64,000 nt of DNA from Phoma sp. XZ068 (GCA_004835665.1 RBKR01000019.1:434001-498000); one strand, 5' to 3'; shown: positions 43,851 to 55,593, counted from the first letter of the stretch. Numbers and translations: made by a program. Notes: a model not told the origin generated them from the letters alone.

Positions 43851-44705
43851 ATCGGACGCCAGCGACAGTATTTTGAGAGAGCATGATCGACGTCGCGACA
43901 CCAGAGACGATGTGCTGCGGTGGACAAGCTCCAAACAGCCGCTTGGCGCGTTTCTCGTGGATCCATGCACGCTAGGCGAGCTGTCGGTTCGCCCAATCAC
44001 TTGCACAGCTACCCCACAACTGCTTCCCGACCGTGCAAACTTCAGAACCCAAATCGTCGAACTGTAGTAAAAGTGCAAACAAAGCTGATGAGCAGCTAAT
44101 CTCCACTAATCTCAAGGACGAAAACAAGATCATCGACGAGATTCAGTCCGGCAAAAGTAAGGTCTTCCAATGTGATCGATACGAGGAGCCGCGTGGAACA
44201 AACAACATCTTTAGGAGTTTGCTATTCAGATTTGACGCATTGTAGGTTTGGAACCTTTCCTAGATCTTGATAGATGTCACAAATACCTCGAGCGTTACAG
44301 TCGCAATGTGATTATCCCATTGAGGCAATGTCACGCTGCCAAAACTCACCCACAACAATACGTCACTCACACTATGAGGCTGGTCTCCGGCTGAGCCAGA
44401 TAACGATACATGCCGGCTGTAGCATGCCATTACACCGACTTCCGTTCGGGCTTGGAACATGAGACCGATGTCTCGTACGAAAAGAATTACCAGATGTGGC
44501 TTTTAAGGTTTGCGTTGAGGTCTCGGTGCATTGCTTCTTATCTCCGGCATCATGGACCGCGACACCACAGATAAAATGCCAGTAGTCGTACGTACGTAGA
44601 ATACCACAACTATCATACAATCTATTCTCCAGAAGTTGCGAGGGCTGAATGCAATCATCAAAAGTCAAAATTACAGATTAAACAACCTAAAGCCTTACGC
44701 TCAAT
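43851..44705. other. Divergent intergenic region
   Basis: It separates the mannosyltransferase and the isochorismatase-like gene, which point away from each other. No coding-like frame or clear element is visible. Confidence 0.5.
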
Positions 44706-45323
44706 ATGTTCGACACATCCGACGAAGCATCTCCAGGCTATTACTCTGCATCCCAAACAGCCTTACTACTTCTCGACTTCCACGGACTCTTCGTCGAAAA
44801 GGCCGGCGGAGTTACTTCGAAAGCGGCTCTCGTAACAGCGGCCAACCTACGAACCTGGGCAAAATCACAGAACATCCAAGTCATCCACTGCCTCATCGAT
44901 CTCAAGCGCAAACCCTTCTCGACATGTAAAGGCGCCGCTAGAATTTCGGGCCTGATTTCCAGCATGTCAACCAATGGCGGCGAGGAGTCAGCGCAATTAC
45001 TACAAGATTACGGCAACGACGTTACATTCACGAGGACACCGGGCCATGTTTCCGCGCTCAAATCCCCAGGCTTGGAAGAGTACTTGCGCGAACACGGGAT
45101 CAAGAGTCTGCTTCTTGCAGGGCTGAGCACATCAGTTTGTGTATTGGGCACTGCGATGGCGGCGTGCGATGCAGAGTTTGTGGTTACGGTGATATCGGAT
45201 GGATGCGCTGATCCAGGAGAGGGTGTACATGACAATGTTTTGGGTTTAGTACAGAACAGAGGATATGTAGCGACTGCCATGGAAGTTCAACAGGGATTTG
45301 GGGTCACAAAAACAGGCCAATAA
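44706..45323 (+). CDS. Isochorismatase-family cysteine hydrolase
   Basis: This intronless gene encodes 205 residues of the isochorismatase-like alpha/beta hydrolase fold. Catalytic Asp24 sits in TALLLLDFHGLFV and the nucleophile Cys145 in LAGLSTSVCVLGTAMAACD, preceded by the strand GIKSLLLAGL. The position where the family usually has a catalytic lysine appears as arginine (near 110, DVTFTRTPGHVSAL), which is unusual if my alignment is right. The C-terminal VTVISDGCAD is typical. Fungal members act on varied amides (for example nicotinamide-like substrates); none can be named here. There is no signal peptide, so it is probably cytosolic. A TF or pathway neighbour is not apparent. Confidence 0.88.
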   Translation: MFDTSDEASPGYYSASQTALLLLDFHGLFVEKAGGVTSKAALVTAANLRTWAKSQNIQVIHCLIDLKRKPFSTCKGAARISGLISSMSTNGGEESAQLLQDYGNDVTFTRTPGHVSALKSPGLEEYLREHGIKSLLLAGLSTSVCVLGTAMAACDAEFVVTVISDGCADPGEGVHDNVLGLVQNRGYVATAMEVQQGFGVTKTGQ

Positions 45324-45716
45324 GTATGTTAGTACATTCAGAAAGTTGATTCTGAAGCACTACACAAGACTGGTTGGAGATGTTTGCATCATGTTACGGA
45401 TACTTGCAGACTACAAATAGCTGTTTGGAAGCATCAACTCTTCCTACTGTACATAACTAGCACTGCCACAAGAATTTTAGTCTCCTAGCTAGAATGTCGA
45501 ATGTATTTGTTGACTGTCCCTAAGTGTTGGATCGAATCACGAGCTTTATTCTGTGGCTGATCTTCACTGTTTACCTCTTTACCTATATATTGTAACATAT
45601 GTATTTTGCGGGCCATGGCATATCTTCTATAAACTGTTCTAGGACACGTCCTATTTTCCACGCCCAAACTAAGTATATACCCTCTAGCGTCTACAATCCA
45701 ACATGCTTTGTCAACA
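45324..45716. other. Convergent 3' region
   Basis: Probable 3' untranslated sequence of two facing genes. Nothing else is seen. Confidence 0.45.
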
Positions 45717-46955
45717 CTAGTAGCCCGATTCGTTATTCCAATACAGCGTCTCGTGCTGCACCTCCGGTCCCGTGGCCGCAAACTCCCACCCAAACTTGAT
45801 TCGGATGTACTGCAGGACATGGCTGGCGATTTTGATGTGACCGAAGTCTGTCGGGTGGTACTGCGGCCCGATGTCGTTGTGCTGAAGAATGCCCGTGCTG
45901 TTGAAGTAGTGTACGTAGCCCTGATCTTTGTAGTGCTGGTACACGTTGTAGATTTCGTCTTTGAAAGCACCGACCTCGTAGTATGTGTTTCCGCGCTTGC
46001 CGAAGCCGTTCCATAACGACATAATGATGATCTGCGCCTTCGGGTAGACGGTGTGGACTTTGGAGATGAAGGAGATGTAGGAATTGTAGTACTCTTCATT
46101 GGTGACATTATTCGCTGTGTTGTTGTCGTTGGTGCCGATATTGATCAACACAATATCCGCGGGTTGATGTGCAGAGAAATCCCACGGCTCGGTGGTGTTT
46201 CCGTGGATTTCTTGTGCGCGGCCGTTGGTGTCGTACGTCTCAAACCACTGGTGTTCTTGTCCCCTGAGGTTGCCCCAGCAGTTTGCGTCATGCAAGCAGA
46301 TGCCTGGGTGGGCTGTCACGCTGAACTCGACATCGCCGAGTCCTGCACCTATCATGTAGCCGAAGCCGCTGAAAGCTTCGTATGTAGCGTACATACCCGA
46401 GGTGAGTGAGTCGCCTACAAACTCGATGGACCTGGAGAAGTTCGGTACTTTGATGAGCTTGGAGCCAGCGGACAGGTGCACGGCAGATACTTGGACACCG
46501 TATCCCCAGTTTGTCACCCTCATCTCGAACGTAAGTGGTCTCTGATCCGGGCGCGTAAGGTTCAGACCTGGCGTATCTGCAGACACCAAGTGATGAGTTG
46601 CGTTGGTAGTGATGTTGGTGAACTGCCAATCCAGGCCTGCGACTCGGTACGCTACCAGAACCCTATTCGAGGTATACTGGCCAAAGGTGATGGCTACATC
46701 CTCTCCCTCGAAGGCGAACTTGAGACCGGGAGCTGCCCACCAGGAGATGTGCTGGCTGTCCCATCGCCCTTTGTACGAGAGTTCCGTAGCATTGGCGCCA
46801 TATGTAGTCCACGCTGATGAGTTCCATCCACTCCCGATACTGTCGATTTTGGTGTTTAGGAAAGACGTCTCTCGAACCTGTCCGTTCTGTAAGATCACAG
46901 CAGGGACAGCTATTATGAGGGATGCGATGGTCCCGAATAATTGAAAGGGTCTCAT
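45717..46955 (-). CDS. Secreted SGNH/GDSL esterase, CE2-like (N-terminal jelly roll plus SGNH domain)
   Basis: This intronless gene encodes 412 residues. A signal peptide (about 1-21) leads into a beta-rich N-terminal domain (about 40-165, with WDSQHISWWAAPGLKF and NWGYGVQV). An SGNH hydrolase domain follows. It shows the nucleophile Ser183 in VGDSLTSGMYA, the GTNDNN block near 274-279 and the Asp370/His373 pair in HPTDFGH. The order of a small jelly roll before an SGNH domain is typical of carbohydrate esterase family 2 acetyl esterases, which deacetylate plant cell-wall polysaccharides. The substrate is inferred, not shown. Many NxT/S sites suggest heavy N-glycosylation. The protein is probably extracellular. 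Confidence 0.9.
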   Translation of the reverse strand: MRPFQLFGTIASLIIAVPAVILQNGQVRETSFLNTKIDSIGSGWNSSAWTTYGANATELSYKGRWDSQHISWWAAPGLKFAFEGEDVAITFGQYTSNRVLVAYRVAGLDWQFTNITTNATHHLVSADTPGLNLTRPDQRPLTFEMRVTNWGYGVQVSAVHLSAGSKLIKVPNFSRSIEFVGDSLTSGMYATYEAFSGFGYMIGAGLGDVEFSVTAHPGICLHDANCWGNLRGQEHQWFETYDTNGRAQEIHGNTTEPWDFSAHQPADIVLINIGTNDNNTANNVTNEEYYNSYISFISKVHTVYPKAQIIIMSLWNGFGKRGNTYYEVGAFKDEIYNVYQHYKDQGYVHYFNSTGILQHNDIGPQYHPTDFGHIKIASHVLQYIRIKFGWEFAATGPEVQHETLYWNNESGY

Positions 46956-47875
46956 GGCGATTGCGCTGTGACTGATGTTCTGTACCTAGAAACGTCGAAC
47001 GAAGAAAAGAACTGGAGAAACTGGGGTTTTATGGAAGCGTATCCACCCATCTTCAATGACACTACATGAGGCTATCGGCACTAAATCGTCATGTTTCCAG
47101 TATAGTTACCTTCAGTCGACATAGTCGATACTAGTTGGTAGTCCAAGTAAATGCTTGTCTCGCTCTCGGAGGGAGATTCTCCGGTACATGTTAGGCAAGG
47201 ACGACACGTGAATTGATGATCACTCGGTGCAAAGGAGGTTCCTCTGCTAAGTCATCATCACAACGGCGCAGTCCATCTGCCGGTATCACCTTCTACTTGT
47301 GGGATTTACACTCCGTGCAACTCCGCGCAAGATGGCGGGGTTCGTTCGAACTCACGGCAGAACTCGACATCCTGGTCATTAACAAACGAGAAAATGCCAG
47401 GCTGTGCACATGTTGACTGAACTTTCACCCGCGTGAGACTGCGTTGCGCCGGACATCAGGGCCGTGATGCAAGGGGAGGTGGATTGAGGGCCCTTCCTAC
47501 AGCTCTTGTTGGCTTCAGCGCCCACGCGGGTTGCAGAGGGTGCTGGGCCGAGGAATGTCGCGCAGGGTGGTGCAGCGGCAAACAATGGCCACGAATCAGT
47601 CGGCTCGGACATGCCTTAGGGCTGCGGAGGGTACTTGGGTGTGATGAGATGGATGGTTCATGTGTTCATGCGTGGTTGCTTCTTCCCGGCGGCTGCACCA
47701 ACGCGCTTTTGGTTGCTGGCGCCTCGGCTGCCGTCGCGCTCCCCTCTTCCTACACCAACGCCTGAGGCTTCCTTTTGCGGGTGCTGTAACGTACGACAAA
47801 CCCACAGCGTGCGACGTCTACTAGCTGCTTGTGGGCCGAGGAGCGTCCCGACAATGTTCTTAAGATAATGTGCAC
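46956..47875. other. Divergent intergenic region
   Basis: It contains the promoters of the esterase gene and the small coiled-coil gene. The right half is GC-rich. No gene is visible. Confidence 0.5.
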
Positions 47876-48356
47876 ATGTCCACCGTTCGGGTCTCTGACC
47901 TGGGGCTCAACTCCTCAGAGCAGCGATATCTCCAGGAACAGATTGCGACTGCCGCATCGCAACAGGGCAGCAGCTCGTCCCGCGCCGCTTCAAGAGCATC
48001 CAGCCAAGGCCGATTACTCCTGGATCCCACCAGCTTACAGGCGCTCGGCGCCCACTTTGATCGTTTGATGTACTCGATACAGCAGCGATGGCAATACGTA
48101 AGCGTGGATGCGTGCCTGGGGAGTTTGTACGGTGCTAACAGCATCGCAGCTTACCCAACAGACCCAGACGGCGACCCAGGTGCAATACGACCGTGCTGGC
48201 AACGCTATGCAGATGGCCGACGCCGAAATCGCGCGTTTCCGCTCCATACTCCGCGAAATCGACGAGCTGCAAGTCGAATTTGATAAAGTGCGCCGAATTG
48301 GTGAGATAGTCAAGGGCTTCAAAGCGCGCCTTGACTATCTGGATCGCCGGTTCTAA
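47876..48356 (+). CDS. Small coiled-coil protein, possibly BLOC-1 subunit CNL1-like
   Basis: Exons 47876-48097 and 48150-48356 with a 52-nt intron (GTAAGC donor, GCTAAC branch) encode 142 residues. A Ser/Arg-rich N-terminus (SSSSRAASRASSQGR) is followed by a long helical region (about 50-140), including LGAHFDRLMYSIQQRW and RFRSILREIDELQVEFDKVR, ending in KGFKARLDYLDRRF. The layout and the FRSILREIDELQ-EFDKVRRI segment recall fungal CNL1 of the BLOC-1 complex, which acts on endosomes, but I am recalling the pattern rather than comparing sequences. Another small coiled-coil complex subunit is possible. The exon join is strongly supported. Confidence 0.7.
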
Positions 48357-49598
48357 CATGTCCTCCATAAGCAATCCCACCATGTAGGCCAACAGCCAGC
48401 ACTCCTTCCACCTCACGACTCACGACATTATTTCACATAGCGAATCTCCATGGACACTACATATTCAAGAGAGGAAGCCCCACGGCTCGGAAAACTAGGG
48501 AGGGAATCGAGATTTGGATGCCTCACGGCAGTCGGCGTTTTGAGACGTTATGTTTGGAGTATTCGAGGGCATACCCAGTTGATTCCGCTTGATTCCGCTT
48601 AATTTCTTGCTATTTACCGTTTTACCTACTGTTTTCCGTCTAATCATCACTCTTCTGCAATCGTGCAATCTGGTCTTCTCCTCCCTTGACACGCGTTGCT
48701 TTTTCCCTCCCCCAAGCACTCCATCGCCTCTTGTAACACGTCCTACCCCCTTTCAGCTCCTCCTGCAGCTCAATGCGCGACATCCAGCATACACCTCACG
48801 TGGCAGCGCGCCACTTACTCTTTCAGAAGGGAAGGCGTATTCCAATCCGTCCACTGAGTCGACTCGACGTGCCTTGCACCTCGTGTTCACAGCGCTCGAA
48901 CGCGAGCTCGTGAGGGTCCATCACGAGAATGAGGAACCGATGCATTCAGGGCGTTTTGTGTGACTGCGAGTGCTGTGTGCACGGTCATCCGTTACCCCGA
49001 TGTCCTTCGCTACGGCACTGAAATGATTCGGTGTGTTTCAGTTCTGCGAGAACGTCTGGCTGCGCGTCCACGCGGCTGTACGTCCGTGTGGATCGTATAT
49101 TGTACTGGAGAGACTCCGAGGGTTGCTGCTGGTAAGGGGTAGTTGGGTGTAAGATGCGTTCTGCGAATCAGTGAAGGCTTTTGGGGGATCTGGTTAGGGA
49201 TGGAAAGGGTAGGCGGATGTAGATTGCGGTCGCCGAGTCAACACAGGGCGTCAGTGAATCTGGGTACATTTTGGAAGCGAAGTGAGAGAATTAATAGTGT
49301 TTGTCCACACGAGATAGTCGCCGGTTAGCTAAAACCGCGCATATGTTGTCAGAGTTAAGATATGACAAGACGAGAACACATAGCCACGATGTCAGAAGAA
49401 CCAATGATAGAAAGTCTTCACATTCATCCACCCATCATCAATCATAACTAAATACAAGGAGCCGTGCAAAAGGGGTATATACACCACACCAACCATCCAC
49501 CCAAACCGCTATGCACAAAAAAACAAAAGTCTAAGAAATACGAGACAGGAGCATCAATCTCCCATCCCATCCCGTCACGTCAAGTCCCGCCACGCAAT
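48357..49598. other. 1.2-kb intergenic region
   Basis: A tandem 10-base repeat (GATTCCGCTT twice, 48581-48600) is present. A 124-codon frame at 48589-48963 has a hydrophobic start but no further protein character and is not called. Confidence 0.45.
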
Positions 49599-52140
49599 CT
49601 ACAGCGCATAATTCTCCGCATGCAAGAAAATCTCATCCCTCGCCCCATTACTCCACACACTCCGCTGCAAATCCGCAACCGTCTCACTAACACTCACGCG
49701 CATACTCGGCGGACCACAGATAAACACGCATGCCCTGCGGCCAAAATTCCGACTCAATCCCTTCAGCAGGAACGGTATATCCGGGCGTCCGTACTCGGTG
49801 CTCCACCCGTCTTTCTTTTTCACTGCGGCGGGCAGGAAGGCGAAGCGCATGAGGTTCTTTTGGAATTCGGTTGGTGTCGAGGGGAAGCCGAAGTCGAAGC
49901 CTTGGACCGAGGAGCCGGTGGGGTCGTAGACGTCGGGGTTTATGGCGCCGGAGCCGGATTTGATGGCTTGGGAGATGTCGAGGGAGAGGTTGCGGTCTGT
50001 GCGGCGGGCAGTGATGGTTTGCGGGATGGGGGAGATGGTGTCGGATGTGTCGGAGTGGGCGCTGTGGTAGCTTGGGCGTGGGGGTGCGAGGTGGCGGACG
50101 TGTGCTTGTGGGAGGGCTGTGATGTGGTCTTCGTTTTCGCGGCGGAGTTCGCTTTCCTTCTCGGGGTCACCTTGGGCTTCATCGCGGATCAGCGCGGAGT
50201 GACGTTTTGATGAGATGGCGGATATGCCGGAGAGACGGTGATCTGCGATGTTTTGAAATGCGTCGTTGACTTTGTCGTGGAAGAACATCGACACAGGGCG
50301 GGTGGGAGTCTTCGCACTGACGAGGCCACCACCTACAACACGCTTTGCTGCGGTGATGTAGAATTGGCACTCCACGGTCTCGGGAGGCGCGAATTCTCGG
50401 CAAATGCGTAGTTCCTCCTTGAACCATTCCATCGTCTCGGGGCGCTTCAGTGCCCAAATGACGTGGATCTTGCGCGTGACAGCCTTGCCGTCGCGCATCT
50501 TCTTGATGAGGCAGAGCAGCTGCGAGATGATTGCCGTGATACCACTGCCGCCGGCGATAAGGACAATGTCGTCGAACGCTTCAATACGTCGCTGCATACC
50601 TCCGTACGGCCCGTCTACAAAGGCGCGGTATGTGTGCCATGGTCCGTGGGTAAGTGCACTCTCGACAACCTTCTTGGTGAAGCCACCAAACGGCCTGAAA
50701 ACGAGGACCATGTCTCTGTAGCCCTCACCGTACTGTGATGGGAAGTCGTCATCGCACAGCGATGCGATAGTGAACGGGTGGTTCTCAAACACGGAGATAC
50801 CAGGCATGCGGAGGTACACGTACTGTCCCGGTCTCCACTTCGTCTGGGTAGGGATGGTAATCTTAACGGCATTCTCTGGCATCAAGGTCACGGCGGCTTC
50901 ATCTCCGATAAGCCACGACAGGCGGAAAGGGTTCGTCCAGTTCAGGTAGAAAAGGCGCATGAAGTAGGACAGAAGCCAGATGCCAAGGGTGGAGAAGAGG
51001 TAGTGCCAGGAGGTGAGGTAGTTGTTGCAGTGCCAGAACATCATGCCAAGAAACACCATGGCAACAGGTACGTGGAGAGCTACGAAAAGCTCATACATTT
51101 TATGGCGGAGGGGCGCAACGGAATGCACGCATAGGAAGCATAGTGGCACGAGAGCGGCGATGCCTAGTTGGATGTCAGCTTGCAGAACATAGTCTTAGCA
51201 TGAGATGTCGCGTACCGGTACCATATGCATAGAAGCCATCCTGCTGAAAGAAGCTTTCAAACACCTTTCGTGCACCCTTCTCCCAGATTGGCGTGATGTA
51301 GAAAGGCACGGTGTGCAGGATACTAAGCACGAGACACAGATAGGCGGCCCACCTGTGCAGCACATTCAACCGCTCATGGCTAATACCAGTCACCATAGTG
51401 ATGAGGTTAGCTTTCATAGATAGCGCGACAATCCATGGTAGTAGCGCAACAGCCATCATGCCAGAACGGATGGCAAGTGGCGGAGAACCATAGGCGATGC
51501 TCTTCCAGAACAGTGGCTGAGGGAGACAGCAGTAGAGGAGCCCTACTGCAAACGCGAGCAGGACAATGACGATGACACTCAACGAAGGAAAGACAATCGG
51601 CCTCCAGCCTTTGCGGATGTTGATTTGTCGAACCGGTCGGTAGAAAATGAAACGAAATAGTGCCACCAAGTTGTTGATGGGTACTACTGACGAAACGCTC
51701 GACTGTGTCTTTGGCCCACTCGGCAACGGACCTTCTCGAGGAAAGAACTTCATAGTAGACTTGTCAGTATAGAGGACCGACATTTCGTAGTCTGTGTCGG
51801 GGGAGGAGGTCGCTGAGGATTGTAATACCTCTTCTTGGTGTAGTGCGGTCCGGATCTTATCTGTGAACAGATGGTAGTATCGCATGAGCGCGGCAATGGT
51901 GAGCAGTGGTATACAGAAGTAGACATATGCGAGAGCATATTTTCCACTCTTGTTCCAGGGGTCCACTGTGTTGGCTTCAATCAGTCCTGATGGACTTGTG
52001 CTGTTGAATGGGATGGTCAACCGTCGCACGAGCGACGAAACGGCGTTGGCGACATCGCGCTGCGCAAGTGTGGCTGCGGTTCCGAAGTGCTCCAAAGCCA
52101 CACCTGCTTGGCCGATGACGGCCTCTGCTATCGCCGGCAT
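49599..52140 (-). CDS. Ferric-reductase-like transmembrane flavocytochrome (FRE family)
   Basis: This is a plasma-membrane oxidoreductase that moves electrons from NADPH via FAD and two haems to extracellular ferric iron. Exons 51216-52140 and 49599-51163 with a 52-nt intron encode 829 residues. The ferric-reductase transmembrane domain (about 200-390) has the haem-ligand candidates in RLNVLHRWAAYLCLVLSILH and LFVALHVPVAMVFL with FWHC. FAD binding is seen in ENHPFTIASLC after WRPGQYVYLRMP, and NADPH binding in IAGGSGITAIISQLL and the C-terminal FICGPPSMRVSVSETV. An unusual long, polar, Ser/Arg-rich insertion (about 590-720) interrupts the NADPH domain. There is no obvious cleaved signal peptide. 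A NOX-type enzyme is less likely because EF-hands and NOX signatures are missing. Confidence 0.9.
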
Positions 52141-53806
52141 CTTGATGGTGGTGGTGCCTCGTAGAATCTGGGGCCAGCAAGAGCTGGATCAGAATCGATT
52201 TGGCCAGATCCGGCAGGCAATGAGTTTGGGACAGCGATTGCTTATAGAAGAACCGGGAACTCGTTTCTACATGGGCACGAGTGTGGAGTAGCGTCGGTTG
52301 TGTTCATGCGGTGTAAAGGCACGGTATAGCGAACCGAAATGGATGTTGTGTTACCGATCGGTACTTGTGCGGCGTCCGTGGTGCAATGCGACAACCCAAC
52401 TCTTCATCTGTGTGTTGTGGTGATTTCTCCCAAGTTGGAATGTAGGTGCAGGAAACCGAAAACCGTTTCCTGTCAACAGCGATCAGATAACGTGCGTGAG
52501 CGGCGGCCTTATGTGACCCTTATGTTCCGTGCTAGAGTGGAGAAAGTGTCACACGCAGGGTCAGGGCATCCGCATTGTGGCAGCAAATGGCGAATCTTAT
52601 TCAACCGCTCACGGTAGCCTGCGCTATTGGGCCAAGGTGTGATAGCGATATCTCACAGGGGTCCCGAAAGAGGAACCGACAAAGCCAAGCACTATCACAT
52701 ACGCGGACCGCACTGACGATACATATCTCAAATTCTGCGTCGGCCGTATGCATCATGCGTGATGGATGCTGTGACTGGTTGGAAAAACTGGCTTCTGCCA
52801 ATGGGGCGAGAACCGACGCCAGGGCAGTACGACCGTAGACCTTCCTACTAAGCGGATGGCGTTCTCGGTTGCAGCGGGAGGTTGACTCGATCCGCTCCCC
52901 GTCTACTACAGAGCATGCGCTGTCCAATGCAAGGGGAGTCGTTCTGAAGAGTCGTACAGCTGCAATGCTCGTTCGAATATTCTCTCCGTTCCACGTTGCA
53001 TCTGAACCTCGTCAGCGTCCCAGCTGCCGAGCAAGTTCTGCTCACGAGTCCTGTCCATTTGAGGCGGTCTGGGCGAGAATGAGACAGCGAGACGGATCAG
53101 CCACCTCGTGGGCGTACAGTCGAATCACAGCCGTTGAAAGCATAGCGACCTTGGTCTCAGAGCCACGCTGCGGAGCCCCCAAATGGGTCCGCTCCGGTTC
53201 GCATGACTTGTCGACAGGCGAATTGGAGAATTGGGATCGCAGTGCACTGACTGGAAGGTGCAGACAATGCATGGGCAGTAGAGATGTGGAGCGGGGTTGG
53301 CATGGTTGTTGCGAGGCTTGAGTGGTTGAGGATCGTCCTCGAAGCGCCGACTATCCCAATGCGGACTAATCCGAGGTCAAGCTTTTGCTGGCCCGCTGAT
53401 GTGCAGTGGTTGGTCGCAAAGCTTCCATCAACCTTTGTCGTTGATATTCGGGAAGTGCTCCGTTGTGGAAAAGATTGCCTCGAAGGATCAAGATAAGTTG
53501 CGGATAGACGGTCCATGCCTTTCCGTCCCGTTCGCGGCGCGACTTCGATGAATTTGCGGCGCAGCAAACAACTACAACGAGGAGGAGAGTATTGCTTTGA
53601 TGTGTTAATCCCTGAGGGATAGATTGCTTGTTACCTGGGATTGGGCGGGTAGTGGATCAATATCACATTCCTAGTCATATTACGAGCCGCGCCTGGTGCT
53701 TTCGGGCCTCATCACAGTGCTAGACGCGGTGCTCATGTAGCGATATGGTATTATCCAGCTCGCCTATGGATACTCACCAACTAGACCCAGCATCATCGAA
53801 CTCAAT

Positions 53807-53848
53807 ATGAACATCCAGCTAATCCCTATGAACATCCAACTAATCCCT
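53807..53848. repeat. Two tandem copies of a 21-base unit
   Basis: The unit begins ATGAACATCC and ends in TAATCCCT. The second copy differs at one position. It sits in a C-rich, low-complexity patch. Confidence 0.7.
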
Positions 53849-54324
53849 ACAAACAACTCCCCAGCACCACCTAACCCAATCCACCCACAGCTAACCCCAT
53901 CAGCACCCATACTCCCTCAATGACCTCACCACAACCCCACCACCGGTACCTTTAGGCGCCCCGCGACCCCTTCGGTCCTTTGCTCTAGCAAGCGATGCGT
54001 TCGTTCACTCTAAGCGCCAGCCCTACACCGCATACGCCCCACTCCACACTGCACATCGCCAGCGACCGCTCTAGGACCCCTGGATCAGGCACGGTCTAGG
54101 TTCTGGACTACTACGCGCTCGAGTGTGTGTGAGAGGAGGCGTGGTGGCTGCAACTCTAATTGAACGTGCTGAGAGCGGGTTTGTGGAGGGGAGGAGATAT
54201 TGAGCAGGGAGGGGGGCGGCTGGGTAATGTGTACCTGCAGGAGGTGGCGATGCGAAGAGGTGCTGTGGGGAGTGTGATTCATGTGAGTAGGAAGTATGTG
54301 TGTGTTTATCCAATACGTTCACAG

Positions 54325-54530
54325 AGTCGACTGTAATTTGGGAAGTGTCAGGCAGTGTCATCTAAGTCATCTGTAACTTATGCCCTGAGTCTCCATGGTT
54401 TGGGACGTGTCAGGTAGTGACATTCAAGTCTTCAGCGACTTATACACTGAGTCTCCATAATTTAGTAAGTTTCAGGCAGTGACACCCAAGTCTTCAGCGA
54501 CTTATACACTAGATCTCCATGCTCTGGTGG
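54325..54530. repeat. Imperfect tandem repeat, about three 61-63 base units
   Basis: Unit starts are at 54325, 54388, 54450 and a partial fourth at 54511. Shared elements are AGTCTCCATG-like starts, GTCAGGCAGTGACA and AGTCTTCAGCGACTTA. Divergence is greatest in the first copy. No coding frame runs through it. Confidence 0.75.
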
Positions 54531-54793
54531 GTGAGCAAATCACGGCGAGTAGATACAACATGATTGTCACTTAAGTGAGTTGAATGAGTTGGCTGAATGC
54601 TCTATGCTAACCAGCGCCTATGAATGTCCCTCTACCCGGAATGAAGCAACAGTGGGCGAATAGAATGTAATGCAAAATGCTCCTCCAGAAATGATATGGT
54701 CTTCGTCGATTAAAATGATATGATGTCCGGTCAGACTGCGAATCTTTGCCTTGGCGCGAGCCTGGGGTATGTCGGACTAGAGATGGTGGTCGT

Positions 54794-55593
54794 CTAGACC
54801 TTGACGCTGGCGCGCGAGTGGGCAGAGTGTGGTCGTTCTAAGGAGGTTAGCTCTGTGCCGATAGTCGTAAATTGCGGGCAGCGTACCCGGAATGTCCATT
54901 GTCTGTGGGTGCCTTGCCGCCAGCGGGCTGTTTGCGGGCGCTGTGTCCTTGTTGGGGAAGACGTCAGAGACGGGGCTTCGGCGCTGGCTGTCCTTTCGCT
55001 TTGGTGGCGAGTTGCCTGTTGCTTGGCTCAGTCGCTCTTCGGCCTCTCGTAACCTCTTCTGCAGGGCCTCGAGCTCCTGTGCTTGTGTGGTGACGGCCTG
55101 CTTCCTGACATGGTGTTAGCAAAGCCAGGTGGTGGGGTTGTTTAGGACGGACTTCTCGGACACGGTCTTATCCAGTGTGTCGAGGCTGCTGTCGAGGTTG
55201 AACAGGGTGTCGAGTTCGCTCATGAAGTTGCGGGCAACGGTGCTGCATGTGTCAGAACTGCGAGTGGTGTGCTAGCGGGGCATCCTACGACTGAGGGCGG
55301 TTGTTGGGCTTCCAGCCGGCATCAGGGTCCTGCACGGAGGCGTGGTTCTGCATGATGAGACGCGGGGGGAGCTTGAGTGAATTGGGGAGCAAGGCGGTGT
55401 CGAGGATGTTATTGTGGGCGTGGGGAGAGTGATGAGCAGCAGGCGTGGTAAGGGCAGCGGTGTCAAGGGCAGCTCGTTATATGGAAGCTGGCGGGGATGT
55501 TTCAGAGGGGGCAGTGGGATGGGGCATGAAAGGGCGTCCTTTGATGTAAATTCGATTGCCAGTGATTAATCTGCGGAAAGGGGTGTCGGCCAT
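54794..55593 (-). CDS. Hypothetical coiled-coil protein; 5' frame interrupted by an in-frame TAA
   Basis: Four exons join in phase: up to 55289, 55153-55242, 54887-55104 and 54794-54837, with introns of 46, 48 and 49 nt that have good CTGAC/CTAAC branches. From the internal ATG at 55353 this gives 138 residues: QNHASVQDPDAGWKPNNRPQ, ARNFMSELDTLFNLDSSLDT, a coiled coil (QAQELEALQKRLREAEERL) and a basic tail. The frame is also protein-like upstream, from ATG 55593 (MADTPFRRLITGNRIYIKGR). A TAA at 55477-55479 separates this from the 41 coding-like codons preceding the internal ATG, and no GT donor exists in the upstream exon to splice it out. The gene is either truncated, a recent pseudogene, or read from 55353. 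I do not recognise its function. Confidence 0.6.

Larger units (their letters stand above)
52141..54793. other. 2.65-kb gene-poor stretch with tandem repeats
   Basis: No convincing gene is visible. It contains a 21-base duplication (53807-53848) and an array of about 62-base units (54325-54530). Short frames such as 52869-53321 lack protein character. Confidence 0.5.

Noticed and set aside
43851..44078. Extension of the mannosyltransferase frame
   Set aside because: It lacks an ATG at its start and would place the signal anchor too far inside the protein.
48589..48963. 124-codon plus-strand frame with hydrophobic start
   Set aside because: The hydrophobic run comes from T-rich intergenic DNA and the rest is low in protein character.
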